A stretch of DNA of 64,000 nucleotides, from positions 17,545,755-17,609,754 of the forward strand of contig NC_077232.1 in assembly GCF_027887165.1 (NCBI RefSeq), given 5' to 3'. Position numbers and translations under genes: made by a program. The DNA comes from Monodelphis domestica (taxonomy: Eukaryota > Chordata > Mammalia > Didelphimorphia > Didelphidae). The notes beneath the pieces were generated by a model. The model had not been told where the DNA came from. It saw only the letters and a program-made list of their open reading frames with translations, and made no database searches. Positions 35,020-46,299 of the stretch are shown piece by piece (within the stretch, counting starts at the first letter, position 1; every line of letters begins with the position of its first letter).

Positions 35020-35255
35020 TTAGGGCTCGATTTGGGGTCAGAAAGGCCTGAGTTCAAATCCTGCAGCAGACATCTCATCACTGTGACCTTGGGTGAGTCA
35101 TTTATTTAATCTCTGCTTTATGTTCCTCATCTGTAAAATGAGGATAATAGTAGTATCTACACCAAAAAGCACTCGGGCTTATCAAATGAGATATTTGTAA
35201 AGTGCTTAGCACAGTGACTGGCACATCGTAGGTGCCTAATTGAAGCTTGTCCCCT
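35020..35255 (+). repeat. MIR-type SINE
   Basis: ggggtcagaaaggcctgagt, gtgaccttgggtgagtcatt, ctcatctgtaaaatgaggat and aagtgcttagcacagtgact span the whole SINE. Confidence 0.88.
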
Positions 35256-35924
35256 TCCCCAAACTACTTGCATTTATTTACTTTATGTTATACAGAATCA
35301 TATATTTCTGCAAAGGGATGTATACATGTGCATGGGTGTGAAAGCCCACGCATGGGCTTACTCTGTCCGCCATGAAGCTGGGATCTCCTTGGGATGAGAG
35401 ATCATTTGTATCTGCATCCCCATCACCTAGCACCTTGCCTGGCACTTGATCGATGCTTTTTGATTGGTTGATTCTGTGGCTTGGTGAATTTCTCCCTGTG
35501 CCATGACTCCACCATCTGATGATGGGAAATTCCCATTCCCTGCCCTTGGCATAGTCCTATAATGACCCTGTAAGCACTTCCTGATGCCCTTCTTTTGGGG
35601 ATAACATTAAGAATCAAAAATTTTTTTGCTACTAACCAAAAATGTCTGGAAACAGGTGTGGGATATGATATGCTTTATTGATAGTAAGGATAACATGATT
35701 TTGAAAATATATATATTTGCAATCAGATAAGCTAGAAGATAGCCAGTACAGCCAACTACAAGTCCTGTTCAAGAAAAATGAAGGAAGTAGTCCAAGGATT
35801 TCTCATGGGTGGCATGAAGAAACTAATCATCTCTAGAGGGATCATTTGCCATTGTTTTCAATTTTGAGTTCTTCTGGAATTCTGCTGTCAAATATCTATT
35901 CGTCCAGCCATTTTTTCTTCTTGT

Positions 35925-36160
35925 TTTATATCGTGTCTGATTTTTCATGACCCCATTTTTAAGGGATTTTCTTGGCAAGCTCCTAGAATAGTGTGCCATT
36001 TCCTTTTCTAGAATCCCCATTTTTATAGCTGAGGAAATTGAGGCAGAAGTTAAGTGACCTGTCCAGTGCCACATAACTAAAAAAGGATTAAAGCTGGATT
36101 TGAACTCAGGTCCTCCAGAGCACTCTATCCAGGATGCCTCCACCTGCTGTGCCCACTGGG
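35925..36160 (-). repeat. CORE-SINE (reverse, full type)
   Basis: Reverse reading runs from tgtctgatttttcatgaccc through gaggaaattgaggcagaag to ggatttgaactcaggtcctc. A second marsupial SINE subtype, with the 3' part that ends near an acatgac-type block. Confidence 0.8.
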
Positions 36161-36179
36161 GATTAAAATACAGAAAAGA

Positions 36180-36451
36180 GCTCTCACAAAACTGATATTT
36201 TCTTGGCTAGTACTAAGACAGATGCATACAATGATTATGAACTGAGATTTTTACCCCCAGCACCTTGCATGCAAGATATGCTTAATAAATGCTTCATGAA
36301 GGAATAAAAGATCCTCTTTTTAAGTGTGCTTGATTACATGAAATTGTTCCAAGTATTATTTTATGTCATGAAATTCATTAGTCATTTTTTACAGATTGGT
36401 AAAGCATTCAGCACCGCCAACCTGAGAACAATCTTTTTAAGATGACAGATT
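36180..36451. other. Probable 3'UTR region of FAM111A
   Basis: Lies directly after the FAM111A stop on the minus strand. It holds tttatt/aataaa-type signals in reverse (near 36290), but no single polyadenylation site can be fixed. Confidence 0.35.
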
Positions 36452-38232
36452 CTAGTCTCTCTCATCGTCCCTCACCATTTCACCATCATCTTGACTTAAG
36501 AATTGGGAGCTATAGAAGGTCTCATGTTGATTCGTAATATCCCAAGCAATAGCCGTCATAGAATGCCCAAACTCAATGATGCTATAATTTATTCCTTTGT
36601 GGTCATATAGAAAACCTGCAGTATGCATGGCAACTAGCTCCCCATTTGCACTGAAGACAGGGGAGCCAGAAGACCCTTGGATGAAACAGGTTTCATAGGT
36701 GATTAGCTTCTGGTTCTTAAAACCCTTCTGGAAACTTCTAGGCGAAAACATGAAGACAGAGTTACTTTCCACACTGGCCTGGATGTGGTCTTGACATACC
36801 TGTTCCAGAAGTAGTTGGGGAATCATAACACAATTATCAGCTGATTTTTTCTGTTGGCCTGGGTGACCAATGATATGCAGGATGCCATTCTTTGGTGGAG
36901 GAGCAATTTGGTCCCATAGACCCATGGGAATGGGAGAGCCATTCTCCTTCAGTTTCAACACTGCATAATCCAGGGATTTGTCAAACACTTCAAACCAAGG
37001 CTCAATGGACCACTCCTTGTCTTGGACCACTCTCAATGGACCACTACTTCCATGAGTATCTTCAAAAGAGAAGGTCACCCAAGCAGAGCCACTGATCACT
37101 TGTGCTGCCTCCTCCAGTTCCACCTCTGCACCTACTATGAAGTTCACGACATGACTACAAGTAAGAATGTAGTGATTCTTCAAGACAAAACAGGTGGCTC
37201 CTCCATGGTTTCCAGAATTGTTGTTCCAGAATATGTATCCCACAGAGTTACTGAGATTACTCAGAAATTTAATTACTTTAACTGGGATGGAAGTTGAGCT
37301 TAGTTTCCAAAAGTTCTGTTATGCATGTTAAATAGGGTCCTGATTTTCTTCCTCTTTTCCTTACTCTCTCGATCAGAAATGATACTGATTTGTCTGCGTT
37401 CCTTTGTCAAACTGGGATATTGATCCAAAATGTGCCTTTCTAACTCACAGCTTTGCCTTTGCTCCACCTCACAGCTATGAGAAGCTCTGGCTGACATGCT
37501 ATATGATCTCCTTTTTTTGACCTCTACCTCAAAACGTCTGTCCTCTAAGTCATCCACTCTTTGAGTGTTTTCGAAAACGGAATCAACATTTTCTATCAGA
37601 TTCCACTCTCTGGTTTCCAGTAAAGGAAGAAATCTGCCATCTTTGATCAAGGCTTTCTTTATGGTTTCTCCTTTGAAGGCATAAACACAGAGTTTACATC
37701 CATCTTTGTGAAGATCAAGACACTTCACAATCTTCTTTACACTTTTCCCAATGGTAAAAACATAGAATTTGATGCAGTCTCCAGTGTTGCTGTCATAACG
37801 TCCCACATACTCACTGCCATCTTTTCTCTGACTCTTATGTCTGGCAAATACAATATCAAAGTGAGATTTCTCAGGCACGCAGCGGAGAGGCATACCCAGG
37901 TTAACATACCCTTTCTCAGTTCCCATTGTCCCCTCTACCAACATCTCCTTAGCTTGTTGCTTTGCTATTTCCTTGCTGGCAAGTGTATGTGATTTAATGG
38001 CATCCAAGATGCTGGCTCTGTTGTTGTGCGAGATTTGATGCTTCCTCTTGTTTCCGTTCAAAGTGATTGTCAATTTCTTTTCCTGGAAAGCCATTTGCGG
38101 ACTTGGCTTCTCAGTTGAAGTTGTTTTTCTAAGTTTATTATTAGTGCCCTTCTCAGAGCTTCTGGATCTCTTCTCACCAGTCCTGGTAAGCCTTTGGGAA
38201 GTGGTTGAAGGAATTTGATTCTCTTTGCTGAC
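36452..38232 (-). CDS. FAM111A: FAM111A main coding exon, serine protease, with one frameshift
   Basis: FAM111A is a nuclear, PCNA-associated chymotrypsin-like protease that protects replication forks and restricts some viruses. The exon opens after acceptor tttag (38237-38233) with VSKE, exactly where the human main exon starts, and ends at the TAG at 36454-36452. The order is a low-complexity N-terminal part, NLGMPLRCVPE, the ubiquitin-like region with VYAFKGETIKKALIKDGRF, then the protease domain. All triad residues are present: His in LTCSHVV, Asp in SLDYAVLKLKENG, Ser in GSSGSPVF. The frame shifts once: the upstream frame ends with TAA at 37302-37300, while the downstream frame is open from 37318 down, so the break lies in 37318-37303 near a TTTTGGAAAC run. 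There is no other lesion in about 590 codons. It is either a very recent loss or a base error. It matches FAM111A better than FAM111B (EMLVEGT, NLGMPL). The first coding exon was not found. Confidence 0.9.
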
Positions 38233-38489
38233 CTAAATGGAAATTTTTAAAGAGATGCCAAATTACTCATGCAACTTTGGACTTGTTTGGTCCTTTGACC
38301 ACTCTGGGAAATTCCAGGATCAGTCTGGAAAGGACCAGCCATCAAGCTAGATCAGTCTGAGTTGAGATTCAGACAGAACATTTGTTTCCTCACCAGTTTG
38401 ATCTTCTTAAAATTTGTGGATATGATGATTTTGTCTCTATTCTGGGGCTAAAATAATAAACCTGAAACACTGATATGTATTAAAAATGA

Positions 38490-39846
38490 AAATGTCTGTG
38501 GGGTAAGTGACCTCAGCAAGACAATGTATGATAAACCCAAAGATCTCAGCTTTGGGGATAAAAATCCACTATTTGACAAAAACTGCTGGGAAAATTAGAA
38601 AACAGTATGGGAGAGATTAGGCTTAGATCAACATCTCACACCCTACACCAAGATAAACTCAGAATGGGTGAATGACTTCAATATAAAGAAGGAAACTATA
38701 AGAAAATTAGGTGAACACAGAATAGTATACCTGTTAGATCTTTGGGAAAGGAAAAATTTCAAGACCAAGAAAGGGTTAAAAAATTTACAAATTGTAAAAT
38801 AAATATTTTTGATTACATTAAATTAAAAATGTTTTTGTACAAACAAAACCAATGCAATCAAAATTAGAAGGGAAGCAACAAACTGAGGGGGAAAATCTTC
38901 ATAACAAAAAACTCTGACAAAGGTCCAATCACTCAAATATATAAGGAGCTAAATCAATTGTACAAAAAAGGAAGCCATTCCCCAATTGATAAGTGGGCAA
39001 AAGACATGAATAGGCAATTTTCAGATAAAGAAATACAAACTATTAATAAGTACATTGTGACAGGCTGAGGTGCTGCTAAATCTTCTCTCTTCTATGGGGG
39101 AGGGGCCCCAGGAGGTCTGGAATCTTAAGAAGGAAAAGGTTCTGACTGAGGGGCAGTTAGCTCTCTCAACCTTGAGACAGCCAAAGGAGAAGGTCTTGTT
39201 CAGACTGGATCCTGAGAAAAAGATCCAAATCTTTCTCTTGGTGCCTGAACTCCGTCCCCCACTGATTTTGTAACTGAAAGTGACCAGTCAGAGAAGAAAC
39301 ACAGTTCCTAGTGCCCTGGGTCTTCACTGTGTTTGGCTGGGACCAAGACCAGGGTGATCTAAGCATGACTCTCTCAGGGGACCCAAGGCTGCCCAGGCCT
39401 GGGTTCCCCAACTTGAGAGGGGAGGAAGGTATAGCCACTTAGGAATACCTTTCCCTCTTTCCTCACAGACCCTTCCTTACAGTCATTTCCCTTGTCATTC
39501 CTGATGGATCACCCAGAATAAAGTTTGTTGTTTTCTTCCAATTGAATCCAGTGTGAGTGGGGAAAAAGTTCTAGCTGTGGGGGAAGAGGCTCTAGTATAT
39601 AATAGCAATAGAGGGAAGTAAAGGGTCCATTTGGGTGGGCAGCCATAACTGAGAGGAGGCTGACAAACTCACTTTCCCTTTCTCTCCCTTGGCTAACTTA
39701 AACCTCAGCTATTCTTCCTGAACCCCAACCTGAGAAAGGGAGGTCTCCACTCTCTCCCTCTCTTTCTTTACAACCAAAAAAACTCTATTACAACATGAAA
39801 AAGTGTTCTAAAGCTCTTATAATTAGAGAAATACAAATCAAAACAA
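38490..39846 (+). mobile_element. L1 ORF2 fragment, split by a solo LTR
   Basis: The segments 38490-39055 and 39793-39846 are contiguous L1 ORF2 3' sequence matching 20930-21520 (gacaaaaactgctgggaaaa, gaatgggtgaatgactt, aaagctcttataattagag). It has no 3' UTR or tail and is dead. Confidence 0.85.
39056..39792 (+). mobile_element. Solo LTR, family D, inside an L1
   Basis: A 737-bp element running from TGTGACAGGCTGAGG to CTCTATTACA, flanked by a perfect 4-bp target duplication, acat, at 39052-39055 and 39793-39796. The L1 text reads through continuously once it is set aside. A polyadenylation signal aataaa lies near 39520. The 4-bp duplication fits a class I ERV. It is a fossil solo LTR with no internal part. 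Confidence 0.88.
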
Positions 39847-40060
39847 TCTCAGACACTTCCTAGATGTCTGACCCTGAGCAAGGCCCTTTACTCTGTTTGC
39901 CTCAGTTTCCCTGTCAAGTGAGCTGGAAAAGAAAATGGCAAACCAATCATTCCAGGATCTTTGCCAAGAAAATTCTAACTGGACCAAGGGGGAGTGAATC
40001 CAGGTCGCTCCGGTTCAGGATCGGCACCCTCTTTCCTACATCACAGTCCCTCTCAGTGTT
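39847..40060 (+). repeat. CORE-SINE, second marsupial subtype
   Basis: ctcagacacttcctagatgt, ctgtttgcctcagtttccct and the 3' block gaaaatggcaaaccaatcat with ttgccaagaaaattc. Confidence 0.8.
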
Positions 40061-40445
40061 GTTATAATATGTTATGCTTTTTCAGGATCTTTTTCTTTCA
40101 AACAAAGAAGTTCCTTTATGTATAATTATATATGATTACATAAGAGTGAAATGGCCAGGTGTCATAGAGGAAGTGGGACCAGGAAGGGATCAGAGACAAA
40201 TTAGAACAGGAAGAGAAGTCAAGATAGTTTGTTCCAAGTTCAGGGTGATTCGTTATTCTTGTACCAGGACAAGTTCTAGAATGGGGGCTCTGCATTGGGC
40301 CAGGAGCTGAAAGGGGGAAAAGGAGCACAGATGATGCTCACCACCAAATGGCACAGGATGGATGGTGTAGAGAACACAATTTACGGTTTATATTAAAGCA
40401 AATTTATAAGCCACGGCAATCAGACATGAACCTCCTCGAAGTTCA

Positions 40446-40700
40446 GGTGTTCAATCATTTTTCAGTCATATCTGACCCCTTGTGACTCAATCTGGGGTTT
40501 CCCTGGCAAAGGTACTGGGATGTCTTGCCACCTCCCTTCTGGGCTCACTTTATAGATGAGGAAACTGAGGCAAAGAGGATTATGGCTGCCTAGGGCCACA
40601 CAGCCAGGGAGGGTCTGAGGCCAGATCTGAAATCAGGAAGATGAGTTTCTAGACTCTAAACCCAGTGCTCCATCTACCTACTGAACCACCCAGCTGCCCC
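40446..40700 (-). repeat. CORE-SINE, second marsupial subtype (reverse, full length)
   Basis: In reverse: ttttcagtcatatctgaccc, gggtttccctggcaaaggta, gatgaggaaactgaggcaaa, ccacacagccagggagggtc and the head sequence ccacccagctgcccc. Confidence 0.9.
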
Positions 40701-40701
40701 C

Positions 40702-41670
40702 AAAAGTTCATGTATCCAGCAGGTAGCAAAAGTATTTTATTTGTATGGCTGATAAAACATCTTTCTTTTGCAGAAATGATCCCAGATTTTAATCCAAAGA
40801 AAATCTCCCTAAGTAACCAAGATTTAAGAAATAAAATATTATATAAATATAAAAATGAAAAATATTATAAATATCATAAAAGACATAAAAATAAAAAAGA
40901 GGAATAAAAAATAAATGTCTGAAATACAAACAGGAATGTAGATCTGACACTTCTTTTTCCTTTTCACTTGTAGCTTACAATTTAAGCCCAATACTCTGAA
41001 GAGCCCTTTGCACACTAGCAATGAATTCTTTAAAGAGAAATACTTTTGAACCCTACTGTGGCCTAATTAGGCGACCTGGTAGGATGCAAGGAAGAAGAAT
41101 GGTTTTGCTACATTCTCTTGCTAGACCTCATCAAAGTCTATCCATCCTGATACCTTTGCAGAATGCTGGGAGGAATACTATCATCTTTCTTTTTTTTCCA
41201 ATCAAGTATTTTATTTTTTGCCTTTTAAAAAAATAGTGATTGGAAAAATTTTTGGAAAATATTGTTAAGTTTCCTTAAAATAGTCATGGTTGTTATGGTT
41301 ATTTTAAAATAAATATTTTTAAAATATTGAATAATTAAAACATTATGTTTTAATAGCTAATATGAAAATATTGATAGATATAACCCACATAAACCAAAGC
41401 TCTTTGAGGCCCTCAATAATTTTTAGCACTTATAAAAGGGTCTGGAGATCTTGTGACTAGAAAGCTTGAAAGGTGCTACTTCAATGGCTTAGCACAGTGG
41501 GTGGGGAGTGGGATTCCTAATGTTGTTTCAATCTGAATTATGGTAAGAGTTCACGGGATCTGGTCTTGGATCAGAAATTACTGGAACCCGACTGCTAAAC
41601 AATACTTGGGAATCACAATACTTGCTGAGCTCAGCTTCATCAACTGGGACAACTAGAGAAGGAAATAATG
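40702..41670. other. No gene seen; AT-rich
   Basis: AT-rich, with (aaat)n-type runs at 40830-40920 and 41220-41350. I looked here for the missing FAM111A first coding exon (a PIP-box-type sequence ending HYFSP before a donor) on the minus strand and did not find a convincing one. Confidence 0.4.
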
Positions 41671-41671
41671 G

Positions 41672-41888
41672 TCTAGAACTGCGCTAGTGAAACTGGGGCT
41701 CAAGTGCTGGGGTAGCACAGAGGGGGCTGCTCCATCACCCTCCCCTGCATGCCCCGCCCCTCTCTCCAGCCTTCCCAGGTAAGCACTGCCTCCCTCCACT
41801 GTCTGGGGTAATGTGGGGAGCTCACAGGCAACTTGAAGGTGCAGTTTTGGCACACAATCTCAAAAATGTTCGCCAATGCTGGTCTAAA
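41672..41888 (-). mobile_element. Non-autonomous hAT-like DNA transposon
   Basis: Read in reverse it begins cagcattggcgaacattttt and continues tgtgccaaaactgcacc, resembling a hAT family I recall from marsupials (cagtggtggcgaacc type). The other end (ctgcgctagtgaaact) is a degraded inverted partner. It is flanked by ggtctaga and ggtctaaa, an imperfect 8-bp duplication as expected for hAT. No transposase frame is present. Confidence 0.6.
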
Positions 41889-42469
41889 GAGTCCTCAAGT
41901 AGCTACTATACATCTAGCGTAGCCCAGGCTGCCATGGGCATGTGTAGGGAGCATTCACTTACCCGGATTACATACTTGTCCATTTTTCTACTATTTTCTT
42001 TAGTAGATAACCTTCCAAGGACTGTGTGTGTGCCTTCTGGGGCTCTTGGTTGTAGGAAGATAGATGGAAAGAAAAGAGAAAATACTAATTCCAATGGGTT
42101 AATGTCTCAGAAGTTGACTTGATTCTGTGAATCCTATAGAACATAAGATATAAAACAAAAGGTAAGGGATTTAAAAAAACAGATGGAATAGAGAGAACAA
42201 ATATTTATTAAGTGCTTACCATGTGCTAGGCACTGTGCTAAATGCCTTAGAAATATCTCATTGATCCTTATCCCCATTTTACAGTTGAATTGTTTTAATG
42301 TGCATTTTTTTCTAATTTTTCTAATTATTAGAAATTTGAAGCATTTTTTCCCATGGGTCTATTGAGTATTTTCCTCTGAAACCTGCCTATCCATATCCCT
42401 TGACCTTTTGGAACAGCTGATATAAAATACATTTAAATCAATTCATTTTAGTGCCATTAAATAAATAAG
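41889..42469. other. No gene seen; short MIR/L2-like remnant at about 42196-42290
   Basis: The bases aaatatttattaagtgctta and ggcactgtgctaaatgcc near 42200 are the type seen in ancient MIR/L2 repeats. Nothing else was recognised. Confidence 0.4.
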
Positions 42470-44555
42470 GGGAAGCCAAGATGGTGAAGTTACACAGACC
42501 CACCTGATCTTTACCAATTTACCCTCCAAAAAACTATGACATGATGCCTCAAAACAAATTCGGGAATACCAAAACCCACAAAAGGTGGAGTCATCTATTG
42601 CCCAGGGTGGAAGTGGAGCACCCAGGCAGGCTCCATCATGACAACAGGTCTTGGACGCAGGTTCCCAGAGCTCTCAGCCATAGACAGTGACAGGGGAGGT
42701 GTGTGTGTGTGTGGGGGGGGAGAGGTGTCTGACAACTGCTCAGAAGGAGATGACTGGGCTCCCTTTGCTGGCTCTGGGAGTGAGATTCCTGCTGCATTGC
42801 CCACAGACCAGCATACACCAGCACTTGTGGCCACGGGGAAGCAGGGGGCTCCTGTCACATTTCCAAGAGAGAAAGGATGCTTGTAGTTGCTCACAGACCA
42901 GAGCTCAGGCCAGAAGAGTATTGAACACACCTCTCCTTACACCAAACCACCTTGGAAGAACTGAAAACTTACAGATCTCCAGAGCCACCTCCACAGGAAA
43001 GAGAAATCAAGTCAAAATCAAAAGCTATTCAATAAGGCTCAGTTGTGTACATCCCTTTACAAGAAGGTGATTCTTGTAATTTCTAAGAAATTTGTCACTA
43101 TTAGGGCAGTTAGAAGAAGTATACATAGAAAGAGAGCAGGGATGTTAGCTGAATGTAAAGTTAAATTAAATTAAATTAAGAGATGTGAGAGGAATCCATT
43201 GGAAGATGGGAAGGAAGGAAGGGGAGGAAGAAGTAGAACGGGGTAAATTCTCACACATAAGAAGCATAATAGAGTTTTTACAGTGGAGGGGAAGACAGAG
43301 GAGGTGAGGAAGGGAACACATGAATCTTACTCTTCTCAAATTGGCTCAATGAAGGAAGAACACACAGAATCAACTGAGTATAGTCTTTATCTTACCCAAT
43401 AGGAAAGTAGAAGGGAAAGCAGAGAAGAGAAGGGACATGAAGCTCATAGAAAAGAGGGAACATTAGGGGATGTGGTGGTCATAAACTAAACAAAGGGAAA
43501 TAGGGTGAAAAGTAACGCACAGTCACCACAATGGCACAAAATTTTTTTACAAGTTTCTAATAAAGGTTTCGTTTCTCCATGAGTTGCATGTATAAGAATA
43601 CAAGCCATTCCCCAGGAGATAAATTATAAACTAGCAGTTCTCAAAGAAATTAAAGCTCTCTATAGTCATGCAAAAAGAGTGCTCTCAATCACTATTAATT
43701 AAAGAAATACAAATTAAAACAACTCTGAGGTGCCTAACAGGTTTGGCTATGATGTCAGAAAAGGAAAATGGCAAAACTCTTTGTTTTGGGGGAGGATATG
43801 GGAAAATTGAGACAGGAATGCCCTTTTGGGTAGAGTTGTGAACTGATTCAACCATCCTGGAGAGCAATTTGGAACCATGGCCAAGGAATTATAACACAGT
43901 ACATACCCTTTGCCCCAACAATACCATTACTAGATTTGTATCCCAGAGATAAAAAAAAAAAAAAGAAAAGAAAAAAGGGGAAGGACCTATATGTACAAAA
44001 ACATTTAAAACAGCTCTTTATTTGGGGGTGAATAATTGGAAAGTGAGGAGATAGCCATCAATTGGGGGAATGGTTAAGTTATACTATATGATTATAATAG
44101 AATACTATTGAGCTGTAAGAAATAATGAGCAGGAGATGCCCAGAAAAAGCTGGAAAAAATCTACACAAACGAAAGCAGAGTGCAATAAGCAGAACCAGGA
44201 GAACACTGTACACAGTGATGAGAATACTTCACAATGAACAACTTTGAATAACTTAACTATTCTCAGCAATACAATAACCCAAAACAATCTCAAAGGGCTA
44301 ATGATAAAAAAAAATACTATCTGCTTCCAGAGAAAGAACTGATGGAGGTTTGAATCTAGACTAAAGCAAACTTTTTCACTTTCTTTATTATAATTTTTTG
44401 TTTGAGTTTCCTTACATAAAAGAATTAATATAGGAAAATGTTTTATGTTATTGTACATGTAAAATCCATATGAGATTGCTTACTATCTTAGTGGGGGAGT
44501 GAGGGAAGGAGAGAATTAATTCAAGATTGTGGAAAAAATAAAATAGTAAATAAAT
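42470..44555 (+). mobile_element. L1 copy, internally deleted
   Basis: The 5' end (gggaagccaagatggtgaag) and its leader are at 42470-42990. A further L1-associated segment shared with 27330-27537 is at 43050-43540. The 3' ORF2/3'UTR part follows at about 43600-44540, matching 21400-22345, with an aaataaataaat tail. Most of ORF1 and ORF2 is missing, so it is non-functional. A poly-A run sits near 43950. Confidence 0.7.
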
Positions 44556-44559
44556 AAAT

Positions 44560-45243
44560 CTGTTCATTATAGATCTTGGATATATGAGAGCTTTTAAAGC
44601 TTCCCAGCTTTGAAGGCTTCCCTTATATACACTAATGTATATGTGTTCAATATACATATAATATATATGACTGTAGAGTTTTAGAGATGAAAAGGTCTAC
44701 TTCAGTGAGCATCCAATTCAACCATGTCAATTTACTGATGAAGGAGAGGGGAAATGACTTGTCCAAAGTCACAAGATAGAGTCTGGAATTCAATCAAGGA
44801 CTGTGAATTTCAAATGAGTTGGGAATGGTCTTTGAAAAATCCAAGGTAACTTCCATGGCATGAGGAGACATCTTGGAGTACTTTAGGATGAGCCACTGGA
44901 GGGCTCTGGGTAAGACAAATTTTCATGGTACATAAATGTGTGAATTTAAATAAAACTTTAGTTGTTGGGGATGGAGGAAGAAGAAAAAAAAGGCAACTAT
45001 TCTCCTGGCATTGCACATCAGAAAGCTTTCCCCAATTATTCACCATTAGTAATAATTAATTAAATAGGAACACCGTTTTACATCCCTTTAAAGCTACAGG
45101 ATGGCAGCATCAATCTGTTGCTTCTTCCCCCTGGCCAAAGGACCCAGAATGCTTTTTTTTTTATATACCAAAAGAAGCAGAAGCACTGAAAAAAAAAATC
45201 ATTTGGAAGCCACAAAACAAACTTTTAATTATCCTAGGCATTG
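44560..45243. other. No gene seen; an old MIR-like remnant
   Basis: A weak MIR-like stretch is visible at about 44690-44800 (atttactgatgaagg, ttgtccaaagtcacaagat). The rest is unassigned AT-rich sequence. Confidence 0.4.
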
Positions 45244-45244
45244 G

Positions 45245-45418
45245 AGGCAGCCAGGAAGCTCAGCATATTGAGAGCCAGGCCTAGTGACAGGAGGTCCTGG
45301 GTTTAAATCGGACCCTGGGCAAGTCACTTCACCCTCACTGCCCATTTAACATTCTTCTGCCTTGGAATCAATACATGGTATTGATTTTAAGATAGAAGGT
45401 AAGGATTTAAAAAAAAAA
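45245..45418 (+). repeat. Marsupial CORE-SINE
   Basis: ggcagccaggaagctcagca, gccaggcctagtgacaggag, ggaccctgggcaagtcactt and a poly-A end. Slightly shortened in the core. Confidence 0.87.
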
Positions 45419-45704
45419 GACAAAGTATCTAAGGGGAATGGAGAAAGAGGAAGAAGAGAGATCACAAGCGCAAGGGAGAAGGACGAGGATAGGCAGGGTT
45501 AAGAGATGTTGCTACACCAGTAGCCACAAAGGGTGTCAAATTGGTGTTTAAATCACGTAAGAAGTGGTCTGACTCAAATCAAGTCACTTCACTTCTTGAG
45601 AAATCATTATCAGTCTCTGTAAAATGAAGATAAGAGCAGCACTAATCTCATAAGATTGCGGTGAAGCTCAAAATGCAGAAGTGTGAGATAAATGCTATTA
45701 CTTT

Positions 45705-45885
45705 CAGTAGGAGGAAAAGAAAGAGGGAAGAGAGTGAGGAAGGAAGAGGAAGGGGGAGAGGAGGAAAAGGGAGAGAAAAGGAAGGTAGTGGGGAGGAGGG
45801 AGAAAGAAGGAAGGAGACGGAGGAGAGAAGGGAAGGAAAGAGGAGGGAGAGGGGAGGGAGAACGAGGGAGACAAGTGAGAATGAA
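45705..45885 (+). repeat. GGAA/GAGG-rich purine tract
   Basis: About 180 bp of almost pure purines on the plus strand (gaggaaggaagaggaaggg type). Long chance frames on both strands are composition artefacts. Confidence 0.9.
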
Positions 45886-46039
45886 TGGATGTTTCGCTTA
45901 AACAGCGGGCAGGACAGGAGCAGCAGGTGAAGGAGCAGGCGGAGGTCAGGTGAGTCCCAAGCACGGGTGGACGGACGCGTACTGGACAGTGCCACTCCTC
46001 CTCCTCCAGTTCCACAGAGGTAGATCACGAAAAGAATTT

Positions 46040-46165
46040 AACTTGTGATCCCAGGAACCACTTGCCAATCCCAGAGCGGCCATTTACTACCTGTGGAGCC
46101 CTGGGCGAGTCGCTGATCCTCCCTGAGCCTTAGTTCTTCAACTGTAAAATGGGAATGGGGTGGAG
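46040..46165 (+). repeat. MIR-type SINE
   Basis: ggccatttactacctgtgga, gccctgggcgagtcgctgat and ttcttcaactgtaaaatggg in order. Confidence 0.75.
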
Positions 46166-46299
46166 AGCCTGAAATTGTCTGCTGGCCTCTCTGACCGCGG
46201 TCTCCTTGTCCCCTGCAAAGGAACGTGATAAGGTCCATGAAGTCTCTTTTTGATCAGGATGAAGGAAGTCTTTTCTCCTCTTCTCTCCCTCTCCCCCGC

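Noticed and set aside
41021-41236. A possible first coding exon of FAM111A.
   Set aside because: A weak kyfs-like reading on the minus strand runs into a stop with no splice donor in frame.
45648-46028. Ser/Pro/Leu-rich frame of 126 codons.
   Set aside because: Antisense reading of the GGAA-rich purine tract.
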